Assembly (NCBI GenBank): GCA_012512545.1
Contig: JAAZDZ010000148.1
Coordinates: 1-7,038, forward strand
Source of the DNA: Alcaligenaceae bacterium
Lineage (GTDB): Bacteria > Pseudomonadota > Gammaproteobacteria > Burkholderiales > Burkholderiaceae_B
Reading direction: 5' to 3'
DNA: 7,038 bases
The notes beneath the pieces are model-generated. The model did not search any database. It was not told where the DNA came from and was given only the letters and a program-made list of their open reading frames with translations. The position numbers and the translations under genes were made by a program. This document shows positions 1 to 5,665 of this stretch, in pieces (within the stretch, counting starts at the first letter, position 1; the number at the start of each line of letters is the position of its first letter).

Positions 1-579
1 GACAACATCCATGTCATAACTTCCAACCATATGGCCCAGCATCAGCATGCCGGCTAACAAACATAAGCCACCAGCGCCGGTGATGGTCAGCGACATGCGT
101 GCACCACGCCTGGCGTCCAGCCGGTGGTGCCAGTAGGCAATCAGCATGAAGGACGACAGGCTGGTGAGTTCCCAGAACAGAACCAGCTGAATCAGGTTGC
201 CCGACAGCACCACGCCCAGCATTGAACCCATGAAGGCGAGGAAGAAGGAAAAATAACGGGGAACCGGGTCTTCCGGCGACATGTAGTAGCGTGCGTACAA
301 CGCAATGAGCGCACCCATGAGGGTGATGATCATTGCGAACAGCCAGGCGAAGCCATCCATGCGCAGGCTGAGATTGACGCCGTGATCGGGCAGCCAGGGA
401 AGCGTGACGCGCACCACCTCGCCATCGAAAATGGCGGGAAAGTGGGAAATGGCGATGCCTGCGCACACCAACGCTATGATGCCCGCAAGCCAAGCTTCTA
501 TATTCCGCGCGTTCGAAGGCAGGAAAGCAGCAACAATGCTGCCGAAAAAAGGCAAAGCAAGGATCAGGACAAGCGACAT
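1..579 (-). CDS. mrpA: Mrp-type monovalent cation/H+ antiporter subunit A, N-terminal part (cut by window edge)
   Basis: This is the first 193 codons of a large polytopic inner-membrane protein of the MrpA/MnhA/PhaA family, related to the NuoL subunit of respiratory complex I. The family forms multi-subunit Na+(K+)/H+ antiporters for pH and salt homeostasis. The fragment begins MSLVLILALPFFG and has hydrophobic segments at about residues 4-20, 30-48, 76-97, 109-126, 128-150 and 165-185. The segment FWELTSLSSFMLI (135-147) carries the conserved membrane glutamate (E137) that is essential for ion transport in this family and in NuoL. The ATG at 577-579 is well supported because an in-frame TGA lies only 12 bases upstream. 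The ribosome binding site is weak. The gene is divergent from hemN. The C-terminal part, and any other mrp subunit genes, lie outside the window to the left. Family assignment is strong; the exact symbol is by analogy. Confidence 0.9.
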   Translation of the reverse strand, partial: MSLVLILALPFFGSIVAAFLPSNARNIEAWLAGIIALVCAGIAISHFPAIFDGEVVRVTLPWLPDHGVNLSLRMDGFAWLFAMIITLMGALIALYARYYMSPEDPVPRYFSFFLAFMGSMLGVVLSGNLIQLVLFWELTSLSSFMLIAYWHHRLDARRGARMSLTITGAGGLCLLAGMLMLGHMVGSYDMDVV

Positions 580-621
580 CAGGCGGGCGACTCAGGGGAA
601 TGTAAGGTTCGACAGCCCCTT

Positions 622-649
622 ATAATACGATATGTAGCGGCATGTTCGA
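622..649 (-). promoter_or_regulatory. Candidate promoter for the mrpA-like gene
   Basis: Read on the minus strand, a TATTAT -10 box (622-627) lies 16 bp after a weak TCGAAC -35 box (644-649). The start would be near 615, giving a leader of about 36 bases before the ATG at 579. The -10 is good and the -35 matches only about half of the sigma-70 consensus. The same bases read TATAAT on the plus strand (621-626), but no -35 element sits at a proper distance there, so the minus-strand reading is preferred. Confidence 0.4.
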
Positions 650-703
650 GGCCACTTAGCGTTTTTTTTATGAAATTCCAGGAGTTTTTCGCTCAGTCGT
701 GCT

Positions 704-717
704 TTGACCCGCATCAA
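704..717 (+). promoter_or_regulatory. FNR/DNR box upstream of hemN
   Basis: The sequence TTGACCCGCATCAA matches the FNR-family consensus TTGAT-N4-ATCAA at 9 of 10 defined positions. Its centre (710.5) lies exactly 41.5 bp upstream of the start expected at 752 from the -10 box at 740-745. That is the standard class II activator position. Anaerobic hemN genes are commonly controlled by FNR/ANR/DNR proteins. A regulator with the matching recognition helix is encoded at 2675-3355. The stretch just upstream (661-690) is T-rich and could serve as an UP-like contact for the RNA polymerase alpha subunit. Confidence 0.85.
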
Positions 718-739
718 GAAATGATCTCGCAGTACACTG

Positions 740-745
740 GATAAT
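740..745 (+). promoter_or_regulatory. -10 element of the hemN promoter
   Basis: GATAAT matches the sigma-70 -10 consensus at 5 of 6 positions. The bases that would form the -35 hexamer (717-722, AGAAAT, or one base to either side) do not resemble TTGACA, as expected for a promoter that depends on an activator bound at -41.5. The predicted start is about 752, giving a leader of about 71 bases before the hemN ATG. Confidence 0.7.
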
Positions 746-812
746 GTTGGCTTGTTGCTGACCGTGTGCCGGTCCGGGCGCGCGCACCGGGGCGGGTTGC
801 AGGTCTAATCCC

Positions 813-816
813 GGAG
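813..816 (+). promoter_or_regulatory. hemN ribosome binding site that decides the start
   Basis: GGAG lies 6 bases before the ATG at 823. The reading frame stays open upstream to a GTG at 766, but that codon has no ribosome binding site and would sit only about 14 bases from the predicted transcript start. The ATG at 823 is therefore chosen over the 19-residue longer form. Confidence 0.75.
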
Positions 817-822
817 TACGCT

Positions 823-2238
823 ATGGTCGATGCGACCGAAACGCAAAATTCAATTTCTTTTCCCGATATCGAAATTTCCGAAGAGCTCGTACGTCGTTTC
901 GACATAAGCGGGCCTCGCTACACTTCATACCCCACAGCAGACCGTTTCGACTACACCTTCAAGGAAGAGCGGTTTCTGCCCTATATTCAGGAACGCGCCC
1001 AGGCGGCCGATAACCCGCCGCTGTCGGTATATTTTCACCTGCCGTTCTGCCGTTCGCTGTGTTATTTCTGCGCCTGTAACAAGATTATCACCCAGGATTA
1101 CAGCCGTTCGGCCCAATATGTGCGCTATGTGTGCAAGGAAATGGATCTCCTCGCGCCGCATCTGGGCAAGGATCGCCGCACTGTGCAGTTGCACCTGGGC
1201 GGCGGCACCCCCACCTTCATGAGCAACGACGAACTCTCCATGCTCATGGACGCCACTCGCAGTCATTTCGAGTTCACGCCAGATGCCGAACTGGGCGTGG
1301 AAATCGACCCGCGCACCGTCAACAAAGACACCTTGTCCTTTCTGGCGGGGCTGGGGTTCAACCGCTGCAGCTTTGGCGTGCAGGATTTCGACCCTGCTGT
1401 GCAGGCGGCGGTCAACCGCATTCAGCCCATCGAAATGGTGGAGCGGGCAGTCAAGGCCAGCCGCGATACCGGCTACGAATCGGTAAATGCCGATCTCATT
1501 TATGGCCTGCCCAAACAGACGCTCGAAAGCTTCCAGCGCACCATCGACGAAATCATTCGTCTTTCGCCTGATCGCATCGCACTCTATAACTACGCCCACC
1601 TGCCTGCCCGCTTCAAGGCGCAGCGAATGGTCAAGCCTGAAGACCTGCCGTCCGCAGAAACCCGCCTGCAGATTTTCCTGCTGTCCACCCGCCGTCTGCT
1701 GGAAGCCGGTTATGTGTATATCGGGCTGGATCACTTCGCCAAGCCCAACGACGAACTCAACCTGGCGCGTCAGGATAAATCCCTGCACCGCAATTTCCAG
1801 GGCTACACCACGCGGGCGGAATGCGATCTCGTCGGTTTCGGCGTGTCGGCCATTGGCAAGGTGGGGCGCTCCTACAACGGCAATGTGCGCACGGTGAATG
1901 CCTATTACGAGGCGCTTGATGCGGGCCGCCTGCCGGTGGAACGGGGCTACGATTTATCAACTGACGACGTATTGCGCCGTGATGTCATCATGATTCTGAT
2001 GTGCAGCATGCCGCTGCGTTTTGCGGAAATCAGCGAAAAATACGGCATTGATTTCGAGCAGTACTTCGCCAGCGAACTCGAACGCCTGCGCCCCTACGAG
2101 GAAGTCGGGTTCATGGAAACGAAGAATGGCGTGATTACCGTTACGCCCAAGGGGCGGTTGTTTGTCAGGGCGCTGGGCATGGTGTTCGACAAATACCTCA
2201 ACCAGCCTACGGTGGCAGCCTATTCGCGCCTGATCTGA
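823..2238 (+). CDS. hemN: Oxygen-independent coproporphyrinogen III oxidase (radical SAM)
   Basis: HemN is a cytoplasmic radical-SAM enzyme. It oxidatively decarboxylates two propionate side chains of coproporphyrinogen III to give protoporphyrinogen IX, using S-adenosylmethionine instead of oxygen, so heme can be made anaerobically. The 471-residue product is close to the usual length of about 457. The N-terminal signature SGPRYTSYPTA (29-39) is typical. The cluster region YFHLPFCRSLCYFCACNK has Cys76, Cys80 and Cys83 as the CxxxCxxC ligands of the 4Fe-4S cluster, plus the extra Cys85 that marks true HemN rather than the HemW-like paralogues. GGGTP (126-130) is the SAM-binding motif. NADLIYGLPKQT, NYAHLPARF, GLDHFAKP and LHRNFQGYTT are further HemN blocks. 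It is preceded by an FNR-type promoter and is probably monocistronic. Its 3' end overlaps the convergent membrane-protein gene by 19 bp. Confidence 0.97.
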   Translation: MVDATETQNSISFPDIEISEELVRRFDISGPRYTSYPTADRFDYTFKEERFLPYIQERAQAADNPPLSVYFHLPFCRSLCYFCACNKIITQDYSRSAQYVRYVCKEMDLLAPHLGKDRRTVQLHLGGGTPTFMSNDELSMLMDATRSHFEFTPDAELGVEIDPRTVNKDTLSFLAGLGFNRCSFGVQDFDPAVQAAVNRIQPIEMVERAVKASRDTGYESVNADLIYGLPKQTLESFQRTIDEIIRLSPDRIALYNYAHLPARFKAQRMVKPEDLPSAETRLQIFLLSTRRLLEAGYVYIGLDHFAKPNDELNLARQDKSLHRNFQGYTTRAECDLVGFGVSAIGKVGRSYNGNVRTVNAYYEALDAGRLPVERGYDLSTDDVLRRDVIMILMCSMPLRFAEISEKYGIDFEQYFASELERLRPYEEVGFMETKNGVITVTPKGRLFVRALGMVFDKYLNQPTVAAYSRLI

Positions 2239-2624
2239 TTTTCCCGGCCGGGCATTGGCTCGCCGGGTTCCAGGGTGCGCGTGCGGCAAAGGTAGACGGT
2301 GACAGCAATGCCAGGCACCAGGAGCAGGACGCGCACCCAGGGCAGGGGTGCAAACCACATCGAGACGGTCAGCGATGTCCACATCAGGGCGAGCGCGGTG
2401 ATTTTGGCGCGTAGCGGAATCCCGCGCCCTTGCTGGAAGCTGCGCAGGTAGGGGCCGAGGTGGCGCTGGTTCATCAACCACTGGTGCATGCGGTGGGAAC
2501 CGCGCATGTAGCAGGCTGAAGCCAGCAGGAGAAAAGGGGTGGTGGGCAGCAGCGGCAGGAAAATACCCACAATGCCAAGCAGCAGCGCCACTGTACCCAC
2601 AATGTTGTAAAGCGTTTTTTTCAC
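2220..2624 (-). CDS. DUF454 / YbaN-family small inner-membrane protein
   Basis: The product is a 134-residue membrane protein of the DUF454 family (E. coli YbaN is a member); no biochemical function is established. Residues 5-36 form a hydrophobic segment with the family signature GIVGIFLPLLPTTPFLLLA (18-36). This is followed by a basic loop of the SHRMHQWL type (43-50) and RHLGPYLRSF (54-63). A second hydrophobic region (about 76-112) includes FAPLPWVRVLLL. The GTG start at 2622-2624 is preferred because the protein then begins MKKTLYNIVG and lines up with the usual N-terminus, with GGAA six bases upstream. An in-frame GTG at 2657 would add 11 residues (145 in all). The gene is convergent and overlapping with hemN and divergent from the Crp/Fnr-type regulator. 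The longer form would run into that regulator's ribosome binding site. Family call is firm; the start is less certain. Confidence 0.85.
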   Translation of the reverse strand: MKKTLYNIVGTVALLLGIVGIFLPLLPTTPFLLLASACYMRGSHRMHQWLMNQRHLGPYLRSFQQGRGIPLRAKITALALMWTSLTVSMWFAPLPWVRVLLLVPGIAVTVYLCRTRTLEPGEPMPGRENQIRRE

Positions 2625-2674
2625 GCAGTGTTCCAAGGCTTCCGCTTCCGTAACCACAGAGGAATTCTATCAAT

Positions 2675-3355
2675 ATGTCAGACGACAAGGACAAGATTCA
2701 GAACCTGTTTATGCGGGTCCCTTTGTTTGATCAGCTTGATGATCAGGAAATCGCGAAGATCACCGCAGGCACGACCGAGCAGCATATCCGCCGCGGCGAA
2801 GCGGTGTTTCATCGGGGCGAGCCCTGTAACGGCTTTCACATCATGGTGTATGGCCAGGTGAAGCTGGTGGCGGTGTCGCCCGCCGGGGCGGAGAAAGTCA
2901 TGCGGCTGCTGGGGCCGGGCGAAAGCTTTGGCGAGGCGCTGATGTTTTTGGGCAGGCCCTATATTCTGTCGGCGGTCGCCCTGGCTGACAGCATGCTGCT
3001 GACCGTGGATAAATCCGTACTGCTGGCCGAACTTGACGCCCATCCCATGCTGGCCAGAAAAATGCTCGCCGGTCTGAGCAAGCGGCTGCATTCTTTTGTG
3101 TCCGACGTCAAATCCTACTCATTGCATTCGGGCACGCAGCGGGTCATCGGCTATCTGCTGCAGGCGCGCGAAATGGCGGGCGGCCCGGATATCCGGCTTG
3201 AAGTCGGGAAAAACGTGATTGCCTCGCGGCTGAACCTTACGCCGGAACACTTCTCGCGCATTCTGCACGACCTTACCGTCAAGGGGCTGATTCGCGTGGA
3301 GGGGCGCAACATCAGCATTCTGGACGACGAAGGCTTTCGCATTCACGACGATTGA
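2675..3355 (+). CDS. Crp/Fnr-family transcriptional regulator, DNR-like (no Fe-S cysteine cluster)
   Basis: This 226-residue cytoplasmic DNA-binding regulator has an N-terminal cyclic-nucleotide-binding-type beta-roll at about 18-115 (GEAVFHRGEP, MVYGQVKLV, GESFGEALMF). A dimerisation helix follows (about 122-150, ARKMLAGLSKRLHSFV), then a winged helix-turn-helix (about 150-218). The recognition helix TPEHFSRIL has Glu191, Ser194 and Arg195, the E..SR pattern by which FNR-type proteins read TTGAT-N4-ATCAA. The only cysteine is Cys51, so it cannot carry the 4Fe-4S oxygen sensor of FNR/ANR. The overall pattern (EALMF block, ending RNISILD) resembles the DNR/NnrR group, which senses NO through heme. 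The effector is not proven by sequence. The start ATG is preceded by AGAGGAA (2658-2664). No clear promoter is visible, so it must lie within or beside the divergent DUF454 gene. A fitting target box lies before hemN. Confidence 0.88.
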   Translation: MSDDKDKIQNLFMRVPLFDQLDDQEIAKITAGTTEQHIRRGEAVFHRGEPCNGFHIMVYGQVKLVAVSPAGAEKVMRLLGPGESFGEALMFLGRPYILSAVALADSMLLTVDKSVLLAELDAHPMLARKMLAGLSKRLHSFVSDVKSYSLHSGTQRVIGYLLQAREMAGGPDIRLEVGKNVIASRLNLTPEHFSRILHDLTVKGLIRVEGRNISILDDEGFRIHDD

Positions 3356-3401
3356 AAGAAAGCGCTTATCCGGGTGCTGCCGCCGGGCTTCCGTCAGGGT
3401 T

Positions 3402-3411
3402 AACAGCTGTT
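3402..3411. repeat. Palindrome at the mat operon promoter (candidate operator)
   Basis: AACAGCTGTT is a perfect 10-bp palindrome; after two mismatched positions on each side a further two pairs match, giving an imperfect 18-bp dyad. Its right end shares two bases with the candidate -35 box TTGCCT (3410-3415), a position suited to a repressor. Malonate operons are often controlled by GntR- or LysR-type regulators, but no such gene is present in this window, so the operator role is inference. Confidence 0.35.
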
Positions 3412-3437
3412 GCCTTACCACGGAACTCCTTCATAAT
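3410..3437 (+). promoter_or_regulatory. Candidate sigma-70 promoter of the mat operon
   Basis: TTGCCT (3410-3415, 4 of 6 consensus positions) is followed after 16 bp by CATAAT (3432-3437, 5 of 6). The start would be near 3444, leaving a leader of about 107 bases before the matA ATG. It lies in the 195-bp gap after the regulator gene, which shows no convincing intrinsic terminator, so some read-through from the regulator gene is possible. Confidence 0.5.
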
Positions 3438-3500
3438 TTCGAGCGAAACAGTTACACCTCATGCGGCAGCTGAATACCCTGCGCGATCTCGCCGCTCGCC

Positions 3501-3528
3501 AGGCCGGGCGCCGCCCCCGCTCCGGCCT
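3501..3528 (+). other. GC-rich hairpin in the matA leader
   Basis: AGGCCGG (3501-3507) is perfectly complementary to CCGGCCT (3522-3528), giving a 7-bp stem with a 14-base loop. It ends 10 bases before the matA ribosome binding site. There is no following U-run, so it is not an intrinsic terminator. It could shape the leader, or simply reflect GC-rich sequence. Confidence 0.3.
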
Positions 3529-3538
3529 TACATCATTC

Positions 3539-3543
3539 AGGAG
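3539..3543 (+). promoter_or_regulatory. matA ribosome binding site that decides the start
   Basis: AGGAG lies 7 bases before the ATG at 3551. The frame is open back to an ATG at 3461, but that codon has no ribosome binding site and the added 30 residues show no family resemblance, so 3551 is taken as the start. Confidence 0.75.
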
Positions 3544-3550
3544 ATTGAGC

Positions 3551-4861
3551 ATGGCGACGACCAAAACTCCGGACACTGAAAACGCCCTGGTGGTGATCGA
3601 CGCAGAAAGCGCCAGAGTCAAAACGGACAAGCAGGAAAAAGAAGGGCCGGGTCTGATGGCCCGCCTGAGCCGCTGGCTGGAACGCGACCCTTTGCCCGAA
3701 CCCGAAGATGTGCAGCCTCTGTTCACGGCCCGCCTCACCGATGTCGCCGCCAATCGCCTGGCCAAGCAATGGAGCGCCCGTTACCTGGCGTCCGATGCCA
3801 AAGACCGGCGCGCTCTGCTGACCAGCCTGGCCCAGGCAAGCAGCACGCTCGAACCCCGCGAAGATTTCGGCTTGCGCATGTTTCGCCGCCTGTATGCCCA
3901 GGTGGAAAGCCTGAACCTGCTGGTTGAGCTGCGGGCCGATATGCTGCGCTGGCGCAAGCAGGTGGCCGGGCTGACTGTGCTGGAGCGCGAGCTTGAAGGC
4001 TTGCTGAACGCCTGGTTCGATGTCGGCATGCTGGAACTGCGGCCCATTACCTGGGATTCTCCCGCTTCATTGCTGGAAAAGCTCATTGAATATGAAGCCG
4101 TGCATGAAATCCGTTCCTGGGAAGAACTCAAGCACCGGGTGGCCGGGCATCGCCGCTGCTATGCGTTTTTTCACCCGCGCATGAGCAACGTGCCCCTGAT
4201 CTTCGTTGAAGTGGCTTTCGCGCAGCAGATGGCAGGCAATGTGCAGGTGCTGCTGGACCCTCAGATCCCCGCCGACGACATCGGCAAAGCGCGTTGGGCC
4301 ATTTTTTATTCGATCTCGAACACGCAGCCGGGCCTGCGCGGCATCAGCTTTGGAAACTTCCTGCTGAAGCGGGTGATCGACGCACTGCTGGGCGATCTCC
4401 CACGCCTGAAATCGTTTGCCACCTTGTCGCCCATTCCGGGGTTTGCCGACTGGCTGGCCAGGCAGGATGGTAAAGCCCTGCAGGCCATGCTGACAGACAA
4501 AACCGACAAACAGCAGGCTGAAGGCGACCCCGAAGCCGGCCTGAAGTGGGTGGGCAGGCTGAAGGCCGCGGCGGCAGGCCAGGTATCTGATTCAGTGCAG
4601 CGCACCGGCCTGCGACTGGCGGTGCATTACCTGAAAACCATGAAGAACGGCCAGCCCCTTGACCCTGTGGCACGCTTTCACCTGGGCAATGGCGCGCGCA
4701 TTGAGCGCCTGAACTGGGCGGCAGATTGCTCGGCCAAGGGGATGGCGCAGTCTTGCGGCATCATGGTCAATTATCTGTACGAACTCGATCAACTGGACGA
4801 CAACCTGGCCTTGCTGGCGCAGGGCAAGCCCAAACTGGGGATGAATCTGAGGTGGCGATGA
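3551..4861 (+). CDS. matA: Malonyl-CoA decarboxylase
   Basis: The enzyme decarboxylates malonyl-CoA to acetyl-CoA and CO2. In bacteria it works with malonyl-CoA synthetase in malonate use or in controlling malonyl-CoA level. The 436-residue product has a variable charged N-terminus (about 1-40), a helical N-terminal domain (to about 190) and the C-terminal GNAT-like catalytic domain. Clear family blocks are YAFFHPRMSNVPLIFVEVA, FYSISNTQPGLRGISFGNFL (252-271, holding the serine region of the active site) and FATLSPIPGF. HLGNGARIERLNW follows, whose His377 corresponds to the catalytic histidine of the family, and then CGIMVNYLY near the end. I see no mitochondrial- or export-type leader, so it should be cytosolic. 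It is the first gene of the operon. Its stop overlaps the start of the next gene as ATGA, indicating translational coupling. Confidence 0.95.
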   Translation: MATTKTPDTENALVVIDAESARVKTDKQEKEGPGLMARLSRWLERDPLPEPEDVQPLFTARLTDVAANRLAKQWSARYLASDAKDRRALLTSLAQASSTLEPREDFGLRMFRRLYAQVESLNLLVELRADMLRWRKQVAGLTVLERELEGLLNAWFDVGMLELRPITWDSPASLLEKLIEYEAVHEIRSWEELKHRVAGHRRCYAFFHPRMSNVPLIFVEVAFAQQMAGNVQVLLDPQIPADDIGKARWAIFYSISNTQPGLRGISFGNFLLKRVIDALLGDLPRLKSFATLSPIPGFADWLARQDGKALQAMLTDKTDKQQAEGDPEAGLKWVGRLKAAAAGQVSDSVQRTGLRLAVHYLKTMKNGQPLDPVARFHLGNGARIERLNWAADCSAKGMAQSCGIMVNYLYELDQLDDNLALLAQGKPKLGMNLRWR

Positions 4862-5664
4862 ATAGTTCTGAACCCGGCCAGGGGGGCGGGCGCATTGTGC
4901 TGGAATATCAGGGCCCGGTCGCCCTGGTTACGCTCAGCCATCCGGGGCGCCTGAACGCCATCACGGTATTCATGTGGCAGGAACTGGCGCGGGTCTTCAC
5001 CGAGCTTTCCGCCAACGATGCGCTACGCTGCGTGGTGGTGCGCGGCGCAGGCGGCAATTTCGCGGCTGGGGCGGATATCAGCGAATTTCCCGCGCAGCGG
5101 GCCGATCTGGCCGGGGTGCGGCACTACCACACCGGCATTCTTGCGCCCGCTTTGTCTGCCATCGCTGCGTGCCAACATCCGGTGCTGGCGCAGATCGAGG
5201 GCGTTTGCGTGGGGGGCGGGCTGGAAATCGCCAGCCAGTGCGATCTGCGCATCGCCGGGGCCAGCGCCCGCTTCGGCGTGCCCATCAACCGCCTGGGTTT
5301 TCCCATGGCGCCCGATGAAATGCGCGGTCTGCTGGCACTGGCGGGGCGTGCGGTCACCATGGAAATCCTGCTGGAGGGCCGGGTGTTCGGCGCCCAAGAG
5401 GCCATGGCCAAGGGGCTGTTGACCCGCATTCTGCCCGACGACCAGGTTCAGGCCGATGTCATGCGGTCGGCGCAGCGTCTGGCCAAAGGCGCGCCGCTGG
5501 CGGCGCGCATCAATAAGCAGACGGCAGCCCGCCTGTGCGCCAGCCCCGAACCTCTTACCGAATCCGAATTGCGGAATTTCTTTCGTTATGCGCAAAGCCG
5601 CGATCACCATGAAGGTGTGCGGGCTTTTTTGAACGGCTCCGAGCCGACATTCACAGGAGATTGA
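4858..5664 (+). CDS. Enoyl-CoA hydratase/isomerase (crotonase) family protein lacking the second catalytic Glu
   Basis: This 268-residue crotonase-fold protein should bind an acyl-CoA thioester. The CoA/oxyanion-hole segment FAAGADISEF (68-77) and the second oxyanion block EGVCVGGGLEIASQCD (114-129) are intact. Glu123 aligns with Glu144 of rat mitochondrial enoyl-CoA hydratase. Exactly 20 residues on, where the hydratase has Glu164 in FGQPE, this protein reads FGVPI, so the residue is Ile143. The usual GAGG turn is replaced by MAPDEM (150-155). Classical hydration is therefore doubtful; isomerase, thioesterase, decarboxylase or another CoA chemistry is possible. The start ATG overlaps the matA stop by 4 bp, with GAGG five bases upstream. 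Only one base separates its stop from the matB start. The context implies a substrate linked to malonyl-CoA or its homologues. Family is certain, reaction unknown. Confidence 0.9.
   Translation: MNSSEPGQGGGRIVLEYQGPVALVTLSHPGRLNAITVFMWQELARVFTELSANDALRCVVVRGAGGNFAAGADISEFPAQRADLAGVRHYHTGILAPALSAIAACQHPVLAQIEGVCVGGGLEIASQCDLRIAGASARFGVPINRLGFPMAPDEMRGLLALAGRAVTMEILLEGRVFGAQEAMAKGLLTRILPDDQVQADVMRSAQRLAKGAPLAARINKQTAARLCASPEPLTESELRNFFRYAQSRDHHEGVRAFLNGSEPTFTGD
5655..5659 (+). promoter_or_regulatory. matB ribosome binding site supporting a TTG start
   Basis: AGGAG lies 6 bases before TTG at 5666, inside the last codons of the crotonase gene. No ATG or GTG in the matB frame lies near this site, and the protein read from the TTG has a natural N-terminus, so TTG is the likely start. 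Confidence 0.7.
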
Positions 5665-5665
5665 T

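Noticed and set aside
382..744. Open frame of 120 codons on the plus strand over the mrpA start
   Set aside because: It is antisense to a well-recognised MrpA N-terminus and crosses both promoters; the protein has no family features.
670..744. Short frame of 24 residues (MKFQEFF...) between mrpA and hemN
   Set aside because: It has no ribosome binding site and spans the FNR box and -10 element, so the stretch is regulatory rather than coding.
769..814. GC-rich pairings in the hemN leader, one touching the ribosome binding site
   Set aside because: The stems are only 5 bp with loops of 12-18 bases; in such GC-rich sequence this is expected by chance.
925..1788. Long open frame of 287 codons opposite hemN
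   Set aside because: It is a shadow caused by GC-rich codon use; hemN is unmistakable on the other strand.
1957..2694. Open frame of 245 codons on the minus strand overlapping the DUF454 gene
   Set aside because: It uses a different frame from the clear DUF454 protein, overlaps hemN deeply and is low-complexity His/Pro/Ala-rich.
2727..2746. Repeated TTGAT half-sites followed by ATCA early in the regulator gene
   Set aside because: The spacing is not TTGAT-N4-ATCAA and the bases are explained by the codons for Phe-Asp-Gln-Leu-Asp-Asp-Gln.
3356..3400. Possible terminator after the regulator gene
   Set aside because: Only 4-bp CCGG pairings and a short AAGCGCTT palindrome are present, with no U-run.
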